Shown here: positions 44,337-53,520 of the stretch, one piece after another
Layout of the letters: each line of letters starts with the position of its first letter
Numbering within the stretch: position 1 is the stretch's first letter
Source: a bacterium
GTDB taxonomy: Bacteria > UBA10199 > JAIBAG01
Direction: 5' to 3'
DNA length: 64,000 nucleotides
Assembly: GCA_019695305.1 (NCBI GenBank)
Contig: JAIBAG010000007.1
Span: forward strand, 1-64,000
Position numbers and translations under genes: made by a program
Notes under the pieces: model-generated
Databases searched by the model: none
The model's input: only the letters and a program-made list of their open reading frames with translations
Told to the model about the DNA's origin: nothing

Positions 44337-44367
44337 AAAAAGGGCGTCTCAAACGACGCCCTTTTTT
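44337..44367 (+). terminator. Rho-independent terminator after the OmpA-family gene
   Basis: GGGCGTC pairs with GACGCCC across a TCAAAC loop (44342-44361), extended by an A-run on the left and a T-run on the right (TTTTTT). It closes the OmpA-family gene and insulates the cysteine desulfurase gene. Confidence 0.93.
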
Positions 44368-44416
44368 ATTTCTCCCTCTTGCTTCTGGCCTATCATTAAT
44401 ACTATACACTTTCATC

Positions 44417-45538
44417 ATGCGTGTTTATGCCGATTATAATGCAACGACCCCCTTAGCCCCGGGCTTTGAGGGATATCTTCGCTCTTTTTTAGGGGAGGGT
44501 TATAAAAATCCATCCAGCATTCATGCCGAAGGTCGTGCTGCTCGTGAGTTTTTAGATAGAGAACGGACTATAACCGCTGGTTATTTGGGTGCTGAAGCTG
44601 ATCAGGTTATTTATACCAGTGGAGCTACCGAGGCTAATAATGCTGTTTTACAGTCGTTTGTGGATATGTATCCAGACGGAAAGATTATTTTATCGGGTAT
44701 TGAGCACGATTCAGTTTACAAAAAAGCCCAGGCTTTGGGTGCCTTAGGTTATCAGGTGGTTACAATCCCTGTTGATGAAGAAGGTAAATTGGATGTGACC
44801 TTACTTGATTTTGCTCTCCAGGAATCTCCTGCATTAGTGAGTGTGATGTTGGCCAATAATGAAACAGGTATGGTTTTGCCTATTGTAGATATTGCTGCCA
44901 TAGCTCATGAAGCTGGATCTGTAGTGCACACGGATGCAACTTGTGCACTTGGTAAAATACCATTATTATTTAATGAGTTAGATGTTGATTATTTAAGTTT
45001 TTCTGCACACAAGTGTTATGGATTAAAAGGGGTAGGGGGATTGCTGGTTAAGGATGTAACAGCCTTTAAACCGCAAATTTTAGGTGGTTTGCACGAGCGA
45101 GGTAACCGTGCCGGTACCGAAAATTTGATTGGCATCATGTCGCTCAATGCGGGATTAAAATATGGGCTTCAAGATTTAGGTTTGGAGTTACAAAGAATGG
45201 AAATGTTAAGGTCTCGTTTTGTGACTGGTCTTAAGACTTTTAAAAGAGAAATGAAAATTCATGAGTCTTCTACAGCGCAGTTGGCTTCAACAGTAAATAT
45301 TGCTTTTAGAGGTTTTCATGCCGAAACCATGTTGGCTCGTTTGGATTTGGAAGGAGTGGCGGTATCCTTTGGTTCTGCTTGCCATTCAGGTACCTTTGAA
45401 CCATCTCGGGTGCTTTTGAATATGGGTATTTCGGAAGAAGAAGCATCGTCCACTATTCGGTTCTCGTTTGGACGGATGACGACGATTGATGAGATTGATT
45501 TTATTTTGGGGGTTTTAAAAAAAACATTGGAAGAGTAA
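44417..45538 (+). CDS. Cysteine desulfurase (NifS/IscS type)
   Basis: This PLP enzyme takes sulfur from cysteine for iron-sulfur clusters or thiolation. The 373-residue product has TSGATEANNA, the internal aldimine lysine K199 (SAHKCYG), and the catalytic cysteine C322 (GSACHSGTFEPSRVLL). The loop around that cysteine is of the class I type. The gene precedes mnmA, so it may donate sulfur to 2-thiouridine tRNA modification. Its stop codon (TAA at 45536) lies inside the dispersed repeat, so the last residues were probably set by the repeat insertion. Confidence 0.93.
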   Translation: MRVYADYNATTPLAPGFEGYLRSFLGEGYKNPSSIHAEGRAAREFLDRERTITAGYLGAEADQVIYTSGATEANNAVLQSFVDMYPDGKIILSGIEHDSVYKKAQALGALGYQVVTIPVDEEGKLDVTLLDFALQESPALVSVMLANNETGMVLPIVDIAAIAHEAGSVVHTDATCALGKIPLLFNELDVDYLSFSAHKCYGLKGVGGLLVKDVTAFKPQILGGLHERGNRAGTENLIGIMSLNAGLKYGLQDLGLELQRMEMLRSRFVTGLKTFKREMKIHESSTAQLASTVNIAFRGFHAETMLARLDLEGVAVSFGSACHSGTFEPSRVLLNMGISEEEASSTIRFSFGRMTTIDEIDFILGVLKKTLEE

Positions 45539-45641
45539 CCCCCTCCAACTCCCCCTTAGCTTAAGGGGGAGAGCGAAGAAAGCCCCTCCCCTTAGGCTAA
45601 GGGGAGGTCGGGAGGGGTTACTCTTTTAGGGGTGGGTTACT
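45530..45641. repeat. Dispersed palindromic repeat, copy B
   Basis: The same element as copy A at 1716-1819, in opposite orientation: ends GAAGAGTAACCCCCTCC and GGGGTGGGTTACT, with inner palindromes CCCCTTAGCTTAAGGGG and CCCCTTAGGCTAAGGGG. It supplies the stop codon of the cysteine desulfurase gene and ends 6 bp before mnmA. Confidence 0.88.
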
Positions 45642-45647
45642 GTAGTT

Positions 45648-46742
45648 ATGGTTGAATCAAAGAAAAAAAGAGTCGTTGTTGCCATGAGCGGAGGTGTCGA
45701 CTCGTCTGTGGCTGCTGTTCTTTTAAAAGAACAAGGTTACGACGTAATCGGTATCTCTCTCAAGGTGTGGGACTACGGCCGTGGTGCCAAAGAAAATGGT
45801 AAAACCTGTTGCTCTGTTGAGGATATTACCGATGCACGTGATGTGTGTAATCTTATTGGCGTTCCGTTTTACGCCTTTAACTTTAAAGCAACTTTTGAAA
45901 AGCATGTGATCCAGAACTTTGTGGATGAATATGCGTTGGGCCATACGCCAAACCCGTGTATCCAGTGTAATAAGCATGTAAAATTTGGTGAGCTGTATAA
46001 AGAAGCACAAAAACTGGGGGCGGATTATCTTGCTACCGGGCATCATGCTCAACTAACACGCGATGCCGATGGGCAGGTCCATCTTGTAAAGGGCGTGGAT
46101 CCCGACAAAGATCAATCGTATGTACTTTATGGGCTTACGCAGGAAGAGTTAAGAAAAACTCTTTTTCCCATTGGTCATCTAACCAAAAAAGAAGTGCGTG
46201 AGGTGGCGCGCCGTGCGGGTGTGGTAACGGCCGATAAAGTTGAGAGCCAGGATATTTGTTTTGTGCCTAATCACAAGCATGCCGAGTTTATTGATAAAAA
46301 TTATCCCTCCAAAGCTCCCGAAAAGGGTTTTTTTATGGATGGTGAGGGCAATATCTTGGGAGAGCATAACGGGATTCATCATTACACAATTGGCCAGCGC
46401 CGTGGCTTGGGGATTGGCTTTGGCGAACGCACCTATGTGACGGGATTGGATGCCGAAAGGAAAACGGTGATTTTAGGTGGGAAAGAAGATTTGTTGTCGT
46501 CCGGGCTAAAGGCTTCGGGCGTTAATTGGATTCAAGCTTTGGGCAATAATAAGGAATGTGGTGTAAAAGTGCGTTATCAAAAAAAGGAGATTCCTGCTGT
46601 GATTGAAAAAATTGATGGGAGTGATGTGTTGATTAAATTTAGTGAAAAGTATCCGGCGGTAACGCCTGGCCAATCGGCTGTATTTTATAGAGGGAATGAA
46701 GTTATTGGTGGCGGTATTATTGAGAAAGCGATTCATTCATGA
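45648..46742 (+). CDS. mnmA: tRNA-specific 2-thiouridylase
   Basis: MnmA adds sulfur at C2 of the wobble uridine in tRNAs for Lys, Glu and Gln. The 364-residue product shows the PP-loop AMSGGVDSSVAA (about residues 12-23), NPCIQCN with catalytic cysteine C104, and SQDICFV with the second catalytic cysteine C204. GQRRGLGIGFGERTYV leads into the C-terminal beta domains. Length is normal. The stop overlaps the next gene's start (ATGA), so mnmA and mtaB are coupled. Confidence 0.95.
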   Translation: MVESKKKRVVVAMSGGVDSSVAAVLLKEQGYDVIGISLKVWDYGRGAKENGKTCCSVEDITDARDVCNLIGVPFYAFNFKATFEKHVIQNFVDEYALGHTPNPCIQCNKHVKFGELYKEAQKLGADYLATGHHAQLTRDADGQVHLVKGVDPDKDQSYVLYGLTQEELRKTLFPIGHLTKKEVREVARRAGVVTADKVESQDICFVPNHKHAEFIDKNYPSKAPEKGFFMDGEGNILGEHNGIHHYTIGQRRGLGIGFGERTYVTGLDAERKTVILGGKEDLLSSGLKASGVNWIQALGNNKECGVKVRYQKKEIPAVIEKIDGSDVLIKFSEKYPAVTPGQSAVFYRGNEVIGGGIIEKAIHS

Positions 46743-48049
46743 AGAAAATAGCTCTCACCACATTTGGATGCCGCGCTAATCAATATGATGGGGCTTTTTT
46801 GGCTAAAATGTTTCGTGATGAGCAGTGTGAAGTAGTGGGATTTAACGAAGAAGCCGATGTGTATGTGATTAATTCGTGTTCTATTACCGGCGAAGCCGAT
46901 ATCGAAGCTCGCCAGCATATTCATAAAGCTAAAAGAAACAATCCAAACGCAATCACTTTACTTACGGGCTGTTCCGCCGAAGCGAGTACCGACAAGTTTA
47001 AAGATGTAGAAGGGCTTCATTATATTGTGGGGAATCTCACCAAGGAAAATGTTCTTACGGTACTTAATCAAAACGAAAAGCCTCAAGCGCCGGTGATTTT
47101 AAAATCGGAAGGCTTAAAAGACTCTTCTCTTTTTTTTGGTGGCGGTTTAACGCTCGATAATCATTCGCGTTCCTTTCTAAAAATTCAGGATGGTTGTAGC
47201 CAGTTTTGCAGCTTTTGTATTGTTCCTTATTCTCGCGGACTCAATCGTTCTGTCTTGCCCGATACGGTGATGGAGTCCCTTCACAAATTAAATGAGCAGA
47301 AGGTTGAAGAAGTAGTGCTCACCGGTATCCATTTAGGTACTTATGGAAAAGATCTCGATACTAAAACAACCTTGATGGATTTACTCTATCGTATTGAACG
47401 GGAAAAACCCGTAAAGCGTGTGCGTCTTAGTTCGGTTGATCCTGAAGAATTTACCGATGAGATGATTGATTTTTTTGCTTCTTCTCAAGTTTTTTGTCCG
47501 CATGTGCATCTGCCGCTGCAAAGTGGGGATGATGGAGTTTTAAAAAGTATGAAGCGTCGGTATACGGCACAAGTTTTTCGTGATCTCACCCATAAACTCA
47601 AAGAGCGCATCCCTCATATTTGTATTGGGACTGATGTTATTGTTGGATTTCCTGGTGAAACTGAAGAAGCGTTTCAAAATACCTATAATCTTATCAACGA
47701 AACTCCGGTTACGTATGTGCATACATTTCCGTATTCTGTGCGTCAGGGGACGAAGGCTGCTTCTTTCCCCGATCAAATCGACCTTAAAACCCGTAAAAAG
47801 CGAGCTAAAGTGATTCGTTTGTTGTCGGAGGCTAAAAAAGCCGCTTTTACCCAAAATTTTGTAGGGGAGGTAAGGCCGGCTATATTGGAAAAACATAAGT
47901 TTTCGGCCAAAGCATTAACCGATAATTATATTTCGGTTGAATTAATGGGCCCACTCTGGCATGAATTTGGCAAAACAGTGCCGGTAAAACTGACCCGTTT
48001 TACTGCAACCGGTATGCGTGGTGAAATTGACAAAAGTGCATTTTATTAA
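46739..48049 (+). CDS. mtaB: tRNA threonylcarbamoyladenosine methylthiotransferase
   Basis: This radical SAM enzyme adds a methylthio group to t6A37 of tRNA. The 436-residue product has an N-terminal UPF0004 domain (TFGCRANQYDG, with cysteines at 11, 47 and 80 or nearby). The radical SAM motif CSQFCSFC follows (C153, C157, C160), then HLPLQSG and a C-terminal TRAM-like domain. The FGCRANQ start distinguishes MtaB from MiaB (which has GCQMN). It is coupled to mnmA, so both are tRNA modification genes of one transcript. Confidence 0.9.
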   Translation: MKKIALTTFGCRANQYDGAFLAKMFRDEQCEVVGFNEEADVYVINSCSITGEADIEARQHIHKAKRNNPNAITLLTGCSAEASTDKFKDVEGLHYIVGNLTKENVLTVLNQNEKPQAPVILKSEGLKDSSLFFGGGLTLDNHSRSFLKIQDGCSQFCSFCIVPYSRGLNRSVLPDTVMESLHKLNEQKVEEVVLTGIHLGTYGKDLDTKTTLMDLLYRIEREKPVKRVRLSSVDPEEFTDEMIDFFASSQVFCPHVHLPLQSGDDGVLKSMKRRYTAQVFRDLTHKLKERIPHICIGTDVIVGFPGETEEAFQNTYNLINETPVTYVHTFPYSVRQGTKAASFPDQIDLKTRKKRAKVIRLLSEAKKAAFTQNFVGEVRPAILEKHKFSAKALTDNYISVELMGPLWHEFGKTVPVKLTRFTATGMRGEIDKSAFY

Positions 48050-48059
48050 TCAGTTTAAA

Positions 48060-48190
48060 AAAATTACGATAGTAATTTGGTGCCTGATTAATACTGGGCA
48101 GATTATTAGATAATAATTAATGATCTGCCCTGTAAAAGAAGGGACACGTGCCTTAGGTTAAAGGCCCGGAAACCGGGCTTTTGGTTTAAG
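48060..48190 (+). ncRNA. Three-hairpin intergenic region, possible small RNA with terminator
   Basis: Between mtaB and rnc are AAATTAC/GTAATTT (near 48061), a GGGCAGAT...ATCTGCCC hairpin (48096-48130) and GCCCGG/CCGGGC (48163-48177), the last followed by TTTTGGTTT and so able to stop transcription. The region ends 58 bp before rnc. It could be the mtaB 3' end plus a separate small RNA; nothing links it to a known RNA family. Confidence 0.4.
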
Positions 48191-48248
48191 GAACGGATCT
48201 TATTTTAAAAAATCTCTTTTTAAGCCTTTATCCCGCTGCTTTATTTCT

Positions 48249-49010
48249 ATGGAATGGTTTATTTCCCTTTTTTCGGGAAAAAAGAAAAGAATATCCAAGA
48301 CCGACATTAAAAAACTGAAAACTCTCGAGTCCAAGCTCGGCTATTCATTTACCGATAAAAGTTTGCTTAAACGGGCCCTTACTCATAAATCGTTTGCTAA
48401 TGAGCACCGCTTATCTCCGCTGGAGCAAAACGAGCGCTATGAATTTTTGGGCGATGCGGTGCTGGAACTTGCTGTAAGTCACGAACTGGTTAAGTTATTT
48501 ACCGAGGAAAGTGAAGGCGACTTGTCTAAACTGCGTGCAGCGGTGGTTAATGAAACAAGTTTAGCTGAATTAGCCCGTAAAATTGATTTGGGCCATTATT
48601 TATTTTTGGGACGCGGTGAAGACCAATGCCAGGGGCGTAATAAAGACTCACTGTTATCTGATGCTTATGAGGCCGTATTGGGTGCTATTTATCTCGATTC
48701 TAATTTTACCAAAGCGCATAAAGTGATTAAGGGGCAGTTTTTGGAAATTTTAAAAACAGCCAAAAAGAAAGATATTACCCGCGATTATAAAACCAAGCTT
48801 CAGGAAGAATCACAAAATCGTTTTAAGGCTATTCCACGCTATCATTTGGTAGGTGAAAGTGGACCTGATCATGATAAAACTTTTGAAGTAAATCTTTATA
48901 TTAAAAATGAAATTTATGGCCGCGGTCAGGGAAAAAGTAAAAAACAAGCCGAGCAGCAGGCAGCTCTTGAAGCCTTGGCAGCGCTTGAAAAAATGAACGG
49001 GAAAGAATGA
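48249..49010 (+). CDS. rnc: Ribonuclease III
   Basis: RNase III cleaves double-stranded RNA in rRNA and mRNA processing. The 253-residue product has the family signature NERYEFLGDAVLELAV (about residues 64-79) with the metal-binding Glu and Asp, plus SDAYEAVLGAIYLD. The C-terminal double-stranded-RNA-binding domain follows (about 170-245, DYKTKLQEESQ to KKQAEQQAALEAL). It is about 20 residues longer at the N-terminus than typical. The stop overlaps era by ATGA, a common rnc-era pairing. Confidence 0.95.
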   Translation: MEWFISLFSGKKKRISKTDIKKLKTLESKLGYSFTDKSLLKRALTHKSFANEHRLSPLEQNERYEFLGDAVLELAVSHELVKLFTEESEGDLSKLRAAVVNETSLAELARKIDLGHYLFLGRGEDQCQGRNKDSLLSDAYEAVLGAIYLDSNFTKAHKVIKGQFLEILKTAKKKDITRDYKTKLQEESQNRFKAIPRYHLVGESGPDHDKTFEVNLYIKNEIYGRGQGKSKKQAEQQAALEALAALEKMNGKE

Positions 49011-49903
49011 CCGCAAAAAAGTTTACATGTGGTTACGTGGCTTTTTTGGGCTATCCTAATGCCGGCAAATCTACTCTATTAAATTCCATCCTTAAAGAAA
49101 AAATAGCGGCCGTTACAGATAAACCTCAAACTACGCGTAAACGTTTATTAGGTATTTATAACGACAACGATTCACAAATTATTTTTATTGATACGCCGGG
49201 TTTTCACAATTCTGCCAAAAAATTAAACCAGTTTTTATTAAGTGAGTTGGATGAAGCTGTCAAAGATGCCGATCTTATAGGTGTTGTATTTTCTCCCGAT
49301 CAAAATCCGCAAGAGCCGCTTATTGCGTATGCCCATGAGCAGCATCAAAAATTAAAGGATAAAAAGTGGGTGATGATTGTGAATAAAATGGATTTGCCAA
49401 CGTATTTGGATAAAAAAATTAAAACCGAATTCCCCAATATTCCTGTTGTGACTGTATCAGCTTTAAAAGAAGAGGGGATGGATCAGCTTATTAAAATAAT
49501 GAAAGAGAAATTGCCGGATGGTCCTGCATTGTATGATACCGAAAGTTTAACTACGGCTTCTTATCGTGATTTGGCTGCCGAGATTATCCGTGAAAAAGCT
49601 ACCCAGCACACTTTTGAAGAAATTCCGTATGCCTTAGCCGTTGTGATTGAAAGCTATAAGGAAGAAAGAGAAAAGATCAGTATTACAGCAGTTTTGGTTG
49701 TTGAACGTGAGTCTCAAAAAGGAATGGTGATTGGCAAGGGGGCTGCGCTTATTAAAAAAATTGGGACTGAGGCTCGACTTGAAATTTCTAAGCTTACAGG
49801 TGAAAAAGTGTTTTTAGATTTACGCGTGAAGGTGGACCACAACTGGACCAAGGATGCTAAAAAGTTGAAAAAATATGGTTATGAAACCTCACGCTCCCCA
49901 TAG
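49007..49903 (+). CDS. era: GTPase Era
   Basis: Era is a small-subunit ribosome assembly GTPase. The 298-residue product has GYPNAGKST (G1), DTPGFHNS (G3) and NKMD (G4). The KH domain at the C-terminus carries IGKGAALIKKIGTEAR. The 3' end overlaps the convergent pgsA gene by 25 bp. Cytoplasmic, membrane-associated. Length is normal. Confidence 0.95.
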   Translation: MTAKKFTCGYVAFLGYPNAGKSTLLNSILKEKIAAVTDKPQTTRKRLLGIYNDNDSQIIFIDTPGFHNSAKKLNQFLLSELDEAVKDADLIGVVFSPDQNPQEPLIAYAHEQHQKLKDKKWVMIVNKMDLPTYLDKKIKTEFPNIPVVTVSALKEEGMDQLIKIMKEKLPDGPALYDTESLTTASYRDLAAEIIREKATQHTFEEIPYALAVVIESYKEEREKISITAVLVVERESQKGMVIGKGAALIKKIGTEARLEISKLTGEKVFLDLRVKVDHNWTKDAKKLKKYGYETSRSP

Positions 49904-50475
49904 CGATAAAATTTATAGCCCATATAAATGTATTGAAAATAAGTGATCACTGTAAAGATAATGGCACCATAAGTAAAAAGCATCTTAGACAGCATAAAAT
50001 AGGTTTCGTGTTGTGGGCTTAAAATAATGGGCCTTTTCTCAAACAACACATCTAAAAAAGAGAGTACCAGCACCATAATTTGCGAAAAAGTGGCCCATTT
50101 TGAAAGACGCGTGGGTTTGTAATACAGCTTTATTTTGATAAACTTTAGAAAAATAAAAATTGTAAAAACAATTCCAAAATCTCTAAACACAATTAAAATA
50201 GTCAGTTCCCAGGGGATTCTTCCCAGTTTTGAGAGTGCAATAAAACTTAATAACATCAGAAATTTGTCGGCTAAAGGATCAAGCATGGATCCTAGTTTAG
50301 AACGCATGTTAAATTTACGCGCAATAAGGCCATCTAAAAAATCGGTAATACTGGCAATTCCAAGAACAATTACCGAAGGCCAGTATTTTTCCTGTAGAAA
50401 AAGATAAATAAATACCGGAACCAGTAAAAAGCGGGTTAAGGTAATGTAGGTGGGCAGTGTTATTTTTTCTTTCAT
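49879..50475 (-). CDS. pgsA: CDP-diacylglycerol-glycerol-3-phosphate 3-phosphatidyltransferase
   Basis: PgsA makes phosphatidylglycerol phosphate, the committed step to phosphatidylglycerol. The product is 198 residues from the ATG at 50475 (a TTG at 50484 is in frame but unlikely). It has the CDP-alcohol phosphotransferase signature D-x2-D-G-x2-A-R-x8-G-x3-D-x3-D, seen as DFLDGLIAR then GSMLDPLAD. There are about six membrane segments. It is divergent from polA, with 31 bp between the start codons, and convergent with era. Inner membrane. Confidence 0.93.
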   Translation of the reverse strand: MKEKITLPTYITLTRFLLVPVFIYLFLQEKYWPSVIVLGIASITDFLDGLIARKFNMRSKLGSMLDPLADKFLMLLSFIALSKLGRIPWELTILIVFRDFGIVFTIFIFLKFIKIKLYYKPTRLSKWATFSQIMVLVLSFLDVLFEKRPIILSPQHETYFMLSKMLFTYGAIIFTVITYFQYIYMGYKFYRYGEREVS

Positions 50476-50506
50476 CGGGGCCAAAAGACAGCTATACCAC
50501 TTTTTA

Positions 50507-53212
50507 ATGCCTAAAGAAGTAAAAAAAATCTACTTGGTTGATATCTCAGGTTACATTTTTAGAGCTTATTATGCCATTAAAAGCCTCAATACCTCTTCGG
50601 GTATTCCTACAAACGCGACTTATGGCGTGGCTAATATGCTTTTAAAGCTCATCCGTGAGCAGAGGCCCGATCATTTGGCCATTGTGTTTGATTCACCAAC
50701 GCCGTCTTTTCGTAAAGAAATTTATGACGAGTATAAAGCGAACCGCGATGCTCCACCCGAAGATTTAAAACCACAGTTTTTTCAGGTGCGTGAATTTGTA
50801 GAAACCTATCCCATTCCTGTTTTGCAAAAAGATGGTTTTGAGGCCGATGATTTGATTGCCACTTTTGTAAAGCAATACCGAGAAAGAAAATTAAAGGGTT
50901 TAAAAGATGATCCTTTGGAAATAGTAATTGTATCTGCCGATAAAGATTTGATGCAACTTGTAGGGGATGGCGTCATTATTTACGATTCCATGAAGGATAA
51001 AGAAATTGATATTCCCGAAGTGATTGAGCGTTTTGGAGTTCCACCGCATCAGGTATTAGAAATTTTAAGTTTAGCGGGCGATTCATCCGATAATATCCCG
51101 GGTGTGAAAGGAGTAGGGGAGAAAACCGCCACCAAGCTTATTCAACAATACGGCTCTATCGAAAATTTATATGCCACCATGGGCTCGGATATTTCTGAAA
51201 AATTGCGGGAAAAACTCATTTTTTCTAAAGACAATGCTTTTTTGTCAAAAAAATTGGCCAGTCTCCATGAAGAAGTCCCCATAGAACTTAATTGGGATAA
51301 GTTAGAACTTCAGCCTCCCGATAAGGCGAAGTTGAACTCCTTTTTTGCTAAGCTAGAATTAAAGCGTCTTTTTTTTGCGGATATTCCAGCTCCTGTGTCT
51401 GTTGCCCCACTAGCTATCAGCAAGCAAAACTACATTACAATTTTAGATGAAGCTTCTTTTAAAAGTTTTCTTAAACAAATGGAAGCTGCTAGTTCCTTTA
51501 CCTTTGATACCGAAACTACAGGTTTAAATCCCTTTACCTGCCACTTGGTGGGTCTGAGTTTTTCTTTTGTGGCTGGCGAAGCTTTTTATATCCCGCTTCG
51601 GCATCATTATTTGGGTTGCCCACAGCAACTTGAAAGTAAGATGGTTTTAGAGGCGTTAAAACCTTTTTTTGCTAAAGAAAAAATTTCTAAATTTGCCCAA
51701 AATGCCAAGTTTGACATGAAGGTTTTATTTCAGTGTGGTGTGGAGGTAAAAGGGCTCATGGGTGATTCGATGCTGGCCTCTTATCTCATTAGCCCCGAAA
51801 GCTCGCACAACATGGATTATTTGGCATCTGAATATCTGCAATACAAAACTCAAACCTATGATGATCTTGTGCCCAAGGGGCAAACCATTGATGCCGTAGA
51901 AGTAGAAAAAGTAAGTTTTTATGCAGCCGAAGATGCTGATATCACCGGCAGACTTATTACGGTTCTCCATCAAAAGTTAAAAGAAACGGGTCTTTGGGAC
52001 TGCTATACTCAGCTTGAGTTGCCTTTGGTGGATGTTCTTTTTAGGATGGAAAAGCAGGGCGTGTATGTCGATCAGGTTTACTTGGGTGAGCTTGAAAAAG
52101 AATTTTCATCCCGTTTAAAAGAAGCCGAGAAAAAAGCACATGAATTAGCTGGTTTTGAATTTAATTTATCATCTCCCAAGCAGCTTTCCGAAATTTTATT
52201 TGTTAAATTGCAGTTACCGGTTCAAAAGAAAACCAAAACGGGTTTTTCTACCGATGTTGATGTGCTCATGGCGCTTCAGGATCTTCATCCCTTGCCTAAA
52301 ATTTTGCTCGAGCACAGGATGCTCTCTAAATTGCTTTCAACTTATGTCATTCAACTCAAAGAACTTTTAAACCCTGAAACCGGGCGTATTCATACCTCGT
52401 ATAATCAAACGGTGGCGGCTACAGGGCGCTTAAGTTCGTCTGATCCTAATTTACAAAATATTCCCATCCGTAGCGATGAGGGACGCCGAATTCGCAAAGC
52501 TTTTGTGGCGCCTCCCGGATTTAAAATTATTTCCGCCGATTATTCACAAATTGAATTACGTTTGCTGGCCGAATTGACTCTTGACCCAATTTTAGTCAAA
52601 GCTTTTCAAAATAATGAAGACATCCATCGTATTACGGCAGCTAAGCTTTTTAATAAAAAATTAGAAGAGATCACTCCCGATGAACGTGCGCGCGCTAAAA
52701 CTGTTAACTTTGGGATTCTTTATGGCCAATCGGCTTTTGGTCTTTCCGATTTGCTCGAAATTCCACAAGCTGAGGCTAAAAGTTACATTGAGGCTTTTTA
52801 TGAGCAGTATCCCAGCGTAATGGCTTATAAAGAAAAGGTATTGGCCGAGGCCAAAGAAATAGGTGTGGTACGCACCATGTTGGGTAGGCACCGTTTGGTA
52901 AGCGATTTACGTAGTGACAATAAGCTTAAGCGTCAAAATGCAGAAAGAATGGCGTTTAACACCATCTTTCAGGGTTCGGCGGCCGATCTTATTAAAAAGG
53001 CCATGATTGCCATTGATCAAAAGCTTGCGGCCATTAGCTCTGGCTCTAAAATGATCATGCAGGTACATGACGAATTGGTGTTTGAAGTACCTGTTGCGGA
53101 TGTGGAAAAAGTAAAAGAATTTGTGAAAGGCGAGATGGAAGGTGCTTTTAAAACCACAGTTCCCTTAAAAGTGGAAGTAGGCGTAGGCAGTAATTGGAAT
53201 GATGCGCATTAA
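50507..53212 (+). CDS. polA: DNA polymerase I
   Basis: Pol I fills gaps and removes RNA primers. The 901-residue product has three domains. The 5'-3' exonuclease is first (YLVDISGYIFRAYYAI, ADKDLMQL, LAGDSSDNIPGVKGVG). The 3'-5' exonuclease keeps its metal residues (FDTETTGL, NAKFDMK, Y-A-A-E-D), so proofreading is likely intact. The polymerase A domain has DYSQIELR and QVHDELVFE. The frame is open from 50450, but MPKEVKKIYLVDI at 50507 is the conserved start. Cytoplasmic. Confidence 0.95.
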   Translation: MPKEVKKIYLVDISGYIFRAYYAIKSLNTSSGIPTNATYGVANMLLKLIREQRPDHLAIVFDSPTPSFRKEIYDEYKANRDAPPEDLKPQFFQVREFVETYPIPVLQKDGFEADDLIATFVKQYRERKLKGLKDDPLEIVIVSADKDLMQLVGDGVIIYDSMKDKEIDIPEVIERFGVPPHQVLEILSLAGDSSDNIPGVKGVGEKTATKLIQQYGSIENLYATMGSDISEKLREKLIFSKDNAFLSKKLASLHEEVPIELNWDKLELQPPDKAKLNSFFAKLELKRLFFADIPAPVSVAPLAISKQNYITILDEASFKSFLKQMEAASSFTFDTETTGLNPFTCHLVGLSFSFVAGEAFYIPLRHHYLGCPQQLESKMVLEALKPFFAKEKISKFAQNAKFDMKVLFQCGVEVKGLMGDSMLASYLISPESSHNMDYLASEYLQYKTQTYDDLVPKGQTIDAVEVEKVSFYAAEDADITGRLITVLHQKLKETGLWDCYTQLELPLVDVLFRMEKQGVYVDQVYLGELEKEFSSRLKEAEKKAHELAGFEFNLSSPKQLSEILFVKLQLPVQKKTKTGFSTDVDVLMALQDLHPLPKILLEHRMLSKLLSTYVIQLKELLNPETGRIHTSYNQTVAATGRLSSSDPNLQNIPIRSDEGRRIRKAFVAPPGFKIISADYSQIELRLLAELTLDPILVKAFQNNEDIHRITAAKLFNKKLEEITPDERARAKTVNFGILYGQSAFGLSDLLEIPQAEAKSYIEAFYEQYPSVMAYKEKVLAEAKEIGVVRTMLGRHRLVSDLRSDNKLKRQNAERMAFNTIFQGSAADLIKKAMIAIDQKLAAISSGSKMIMQVHDELVFEVPVADVEKVKEFVKGEMEGAFKTTVPLKVEVGVGSNWNDAH

Positions 53213-53520
53213 TCATAAAAATGTTCTTTCATTTTTGACGTAGGAGTCCAGCAAACTTCTTTTTTCCCAAACAGCAGTAATTATTTTCAAAAGGTTTGCA
53301 ATATATCAAAAACCTTCATTTAAAAGACATGACGCCTACTGACTTTTAAAGCTAATCATAGCTGCAAAATTTGCAGCCCTATTTAGTAGGGGGTATCCCT
53401 ATGTGTGATAAATACTTATAAAATATAGCTTTTTTAAAAAAACTCAATTTTTTCAACTGGCATAAACTTTGCTTTAGTTATCGGCATACTATTGTGCATC
53501 CGTCTTTAAAAGGAGAATGT
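53213..53520. other. Intergenic region before the radical SAM operon
   Basis: The 308 bases hold no gene. They contain an inverted repeat GCTGCAAA-A-TTTGCAGC (53361-53377) about 80 bases upstream of the sigma-54 promoter, a suitable place for an enhancer-binding activator. The region is otherwise AT-rich, with no clear terminator for polA. Confidence 0.6.
53456..53474 (+). promoter_or_regulatory. Sigma-54 promoter of the radical SAM operon
   Basis: CTGGCATAAACTTTGCTTT has GG (53459-53460) and GC (53471-53472) separated by 10 bases, with TGGCA and TTGC both intact. The start codon at 53521 is about 50 bases downstream, with AAAGGAG nearby. Confidence 0.82.
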
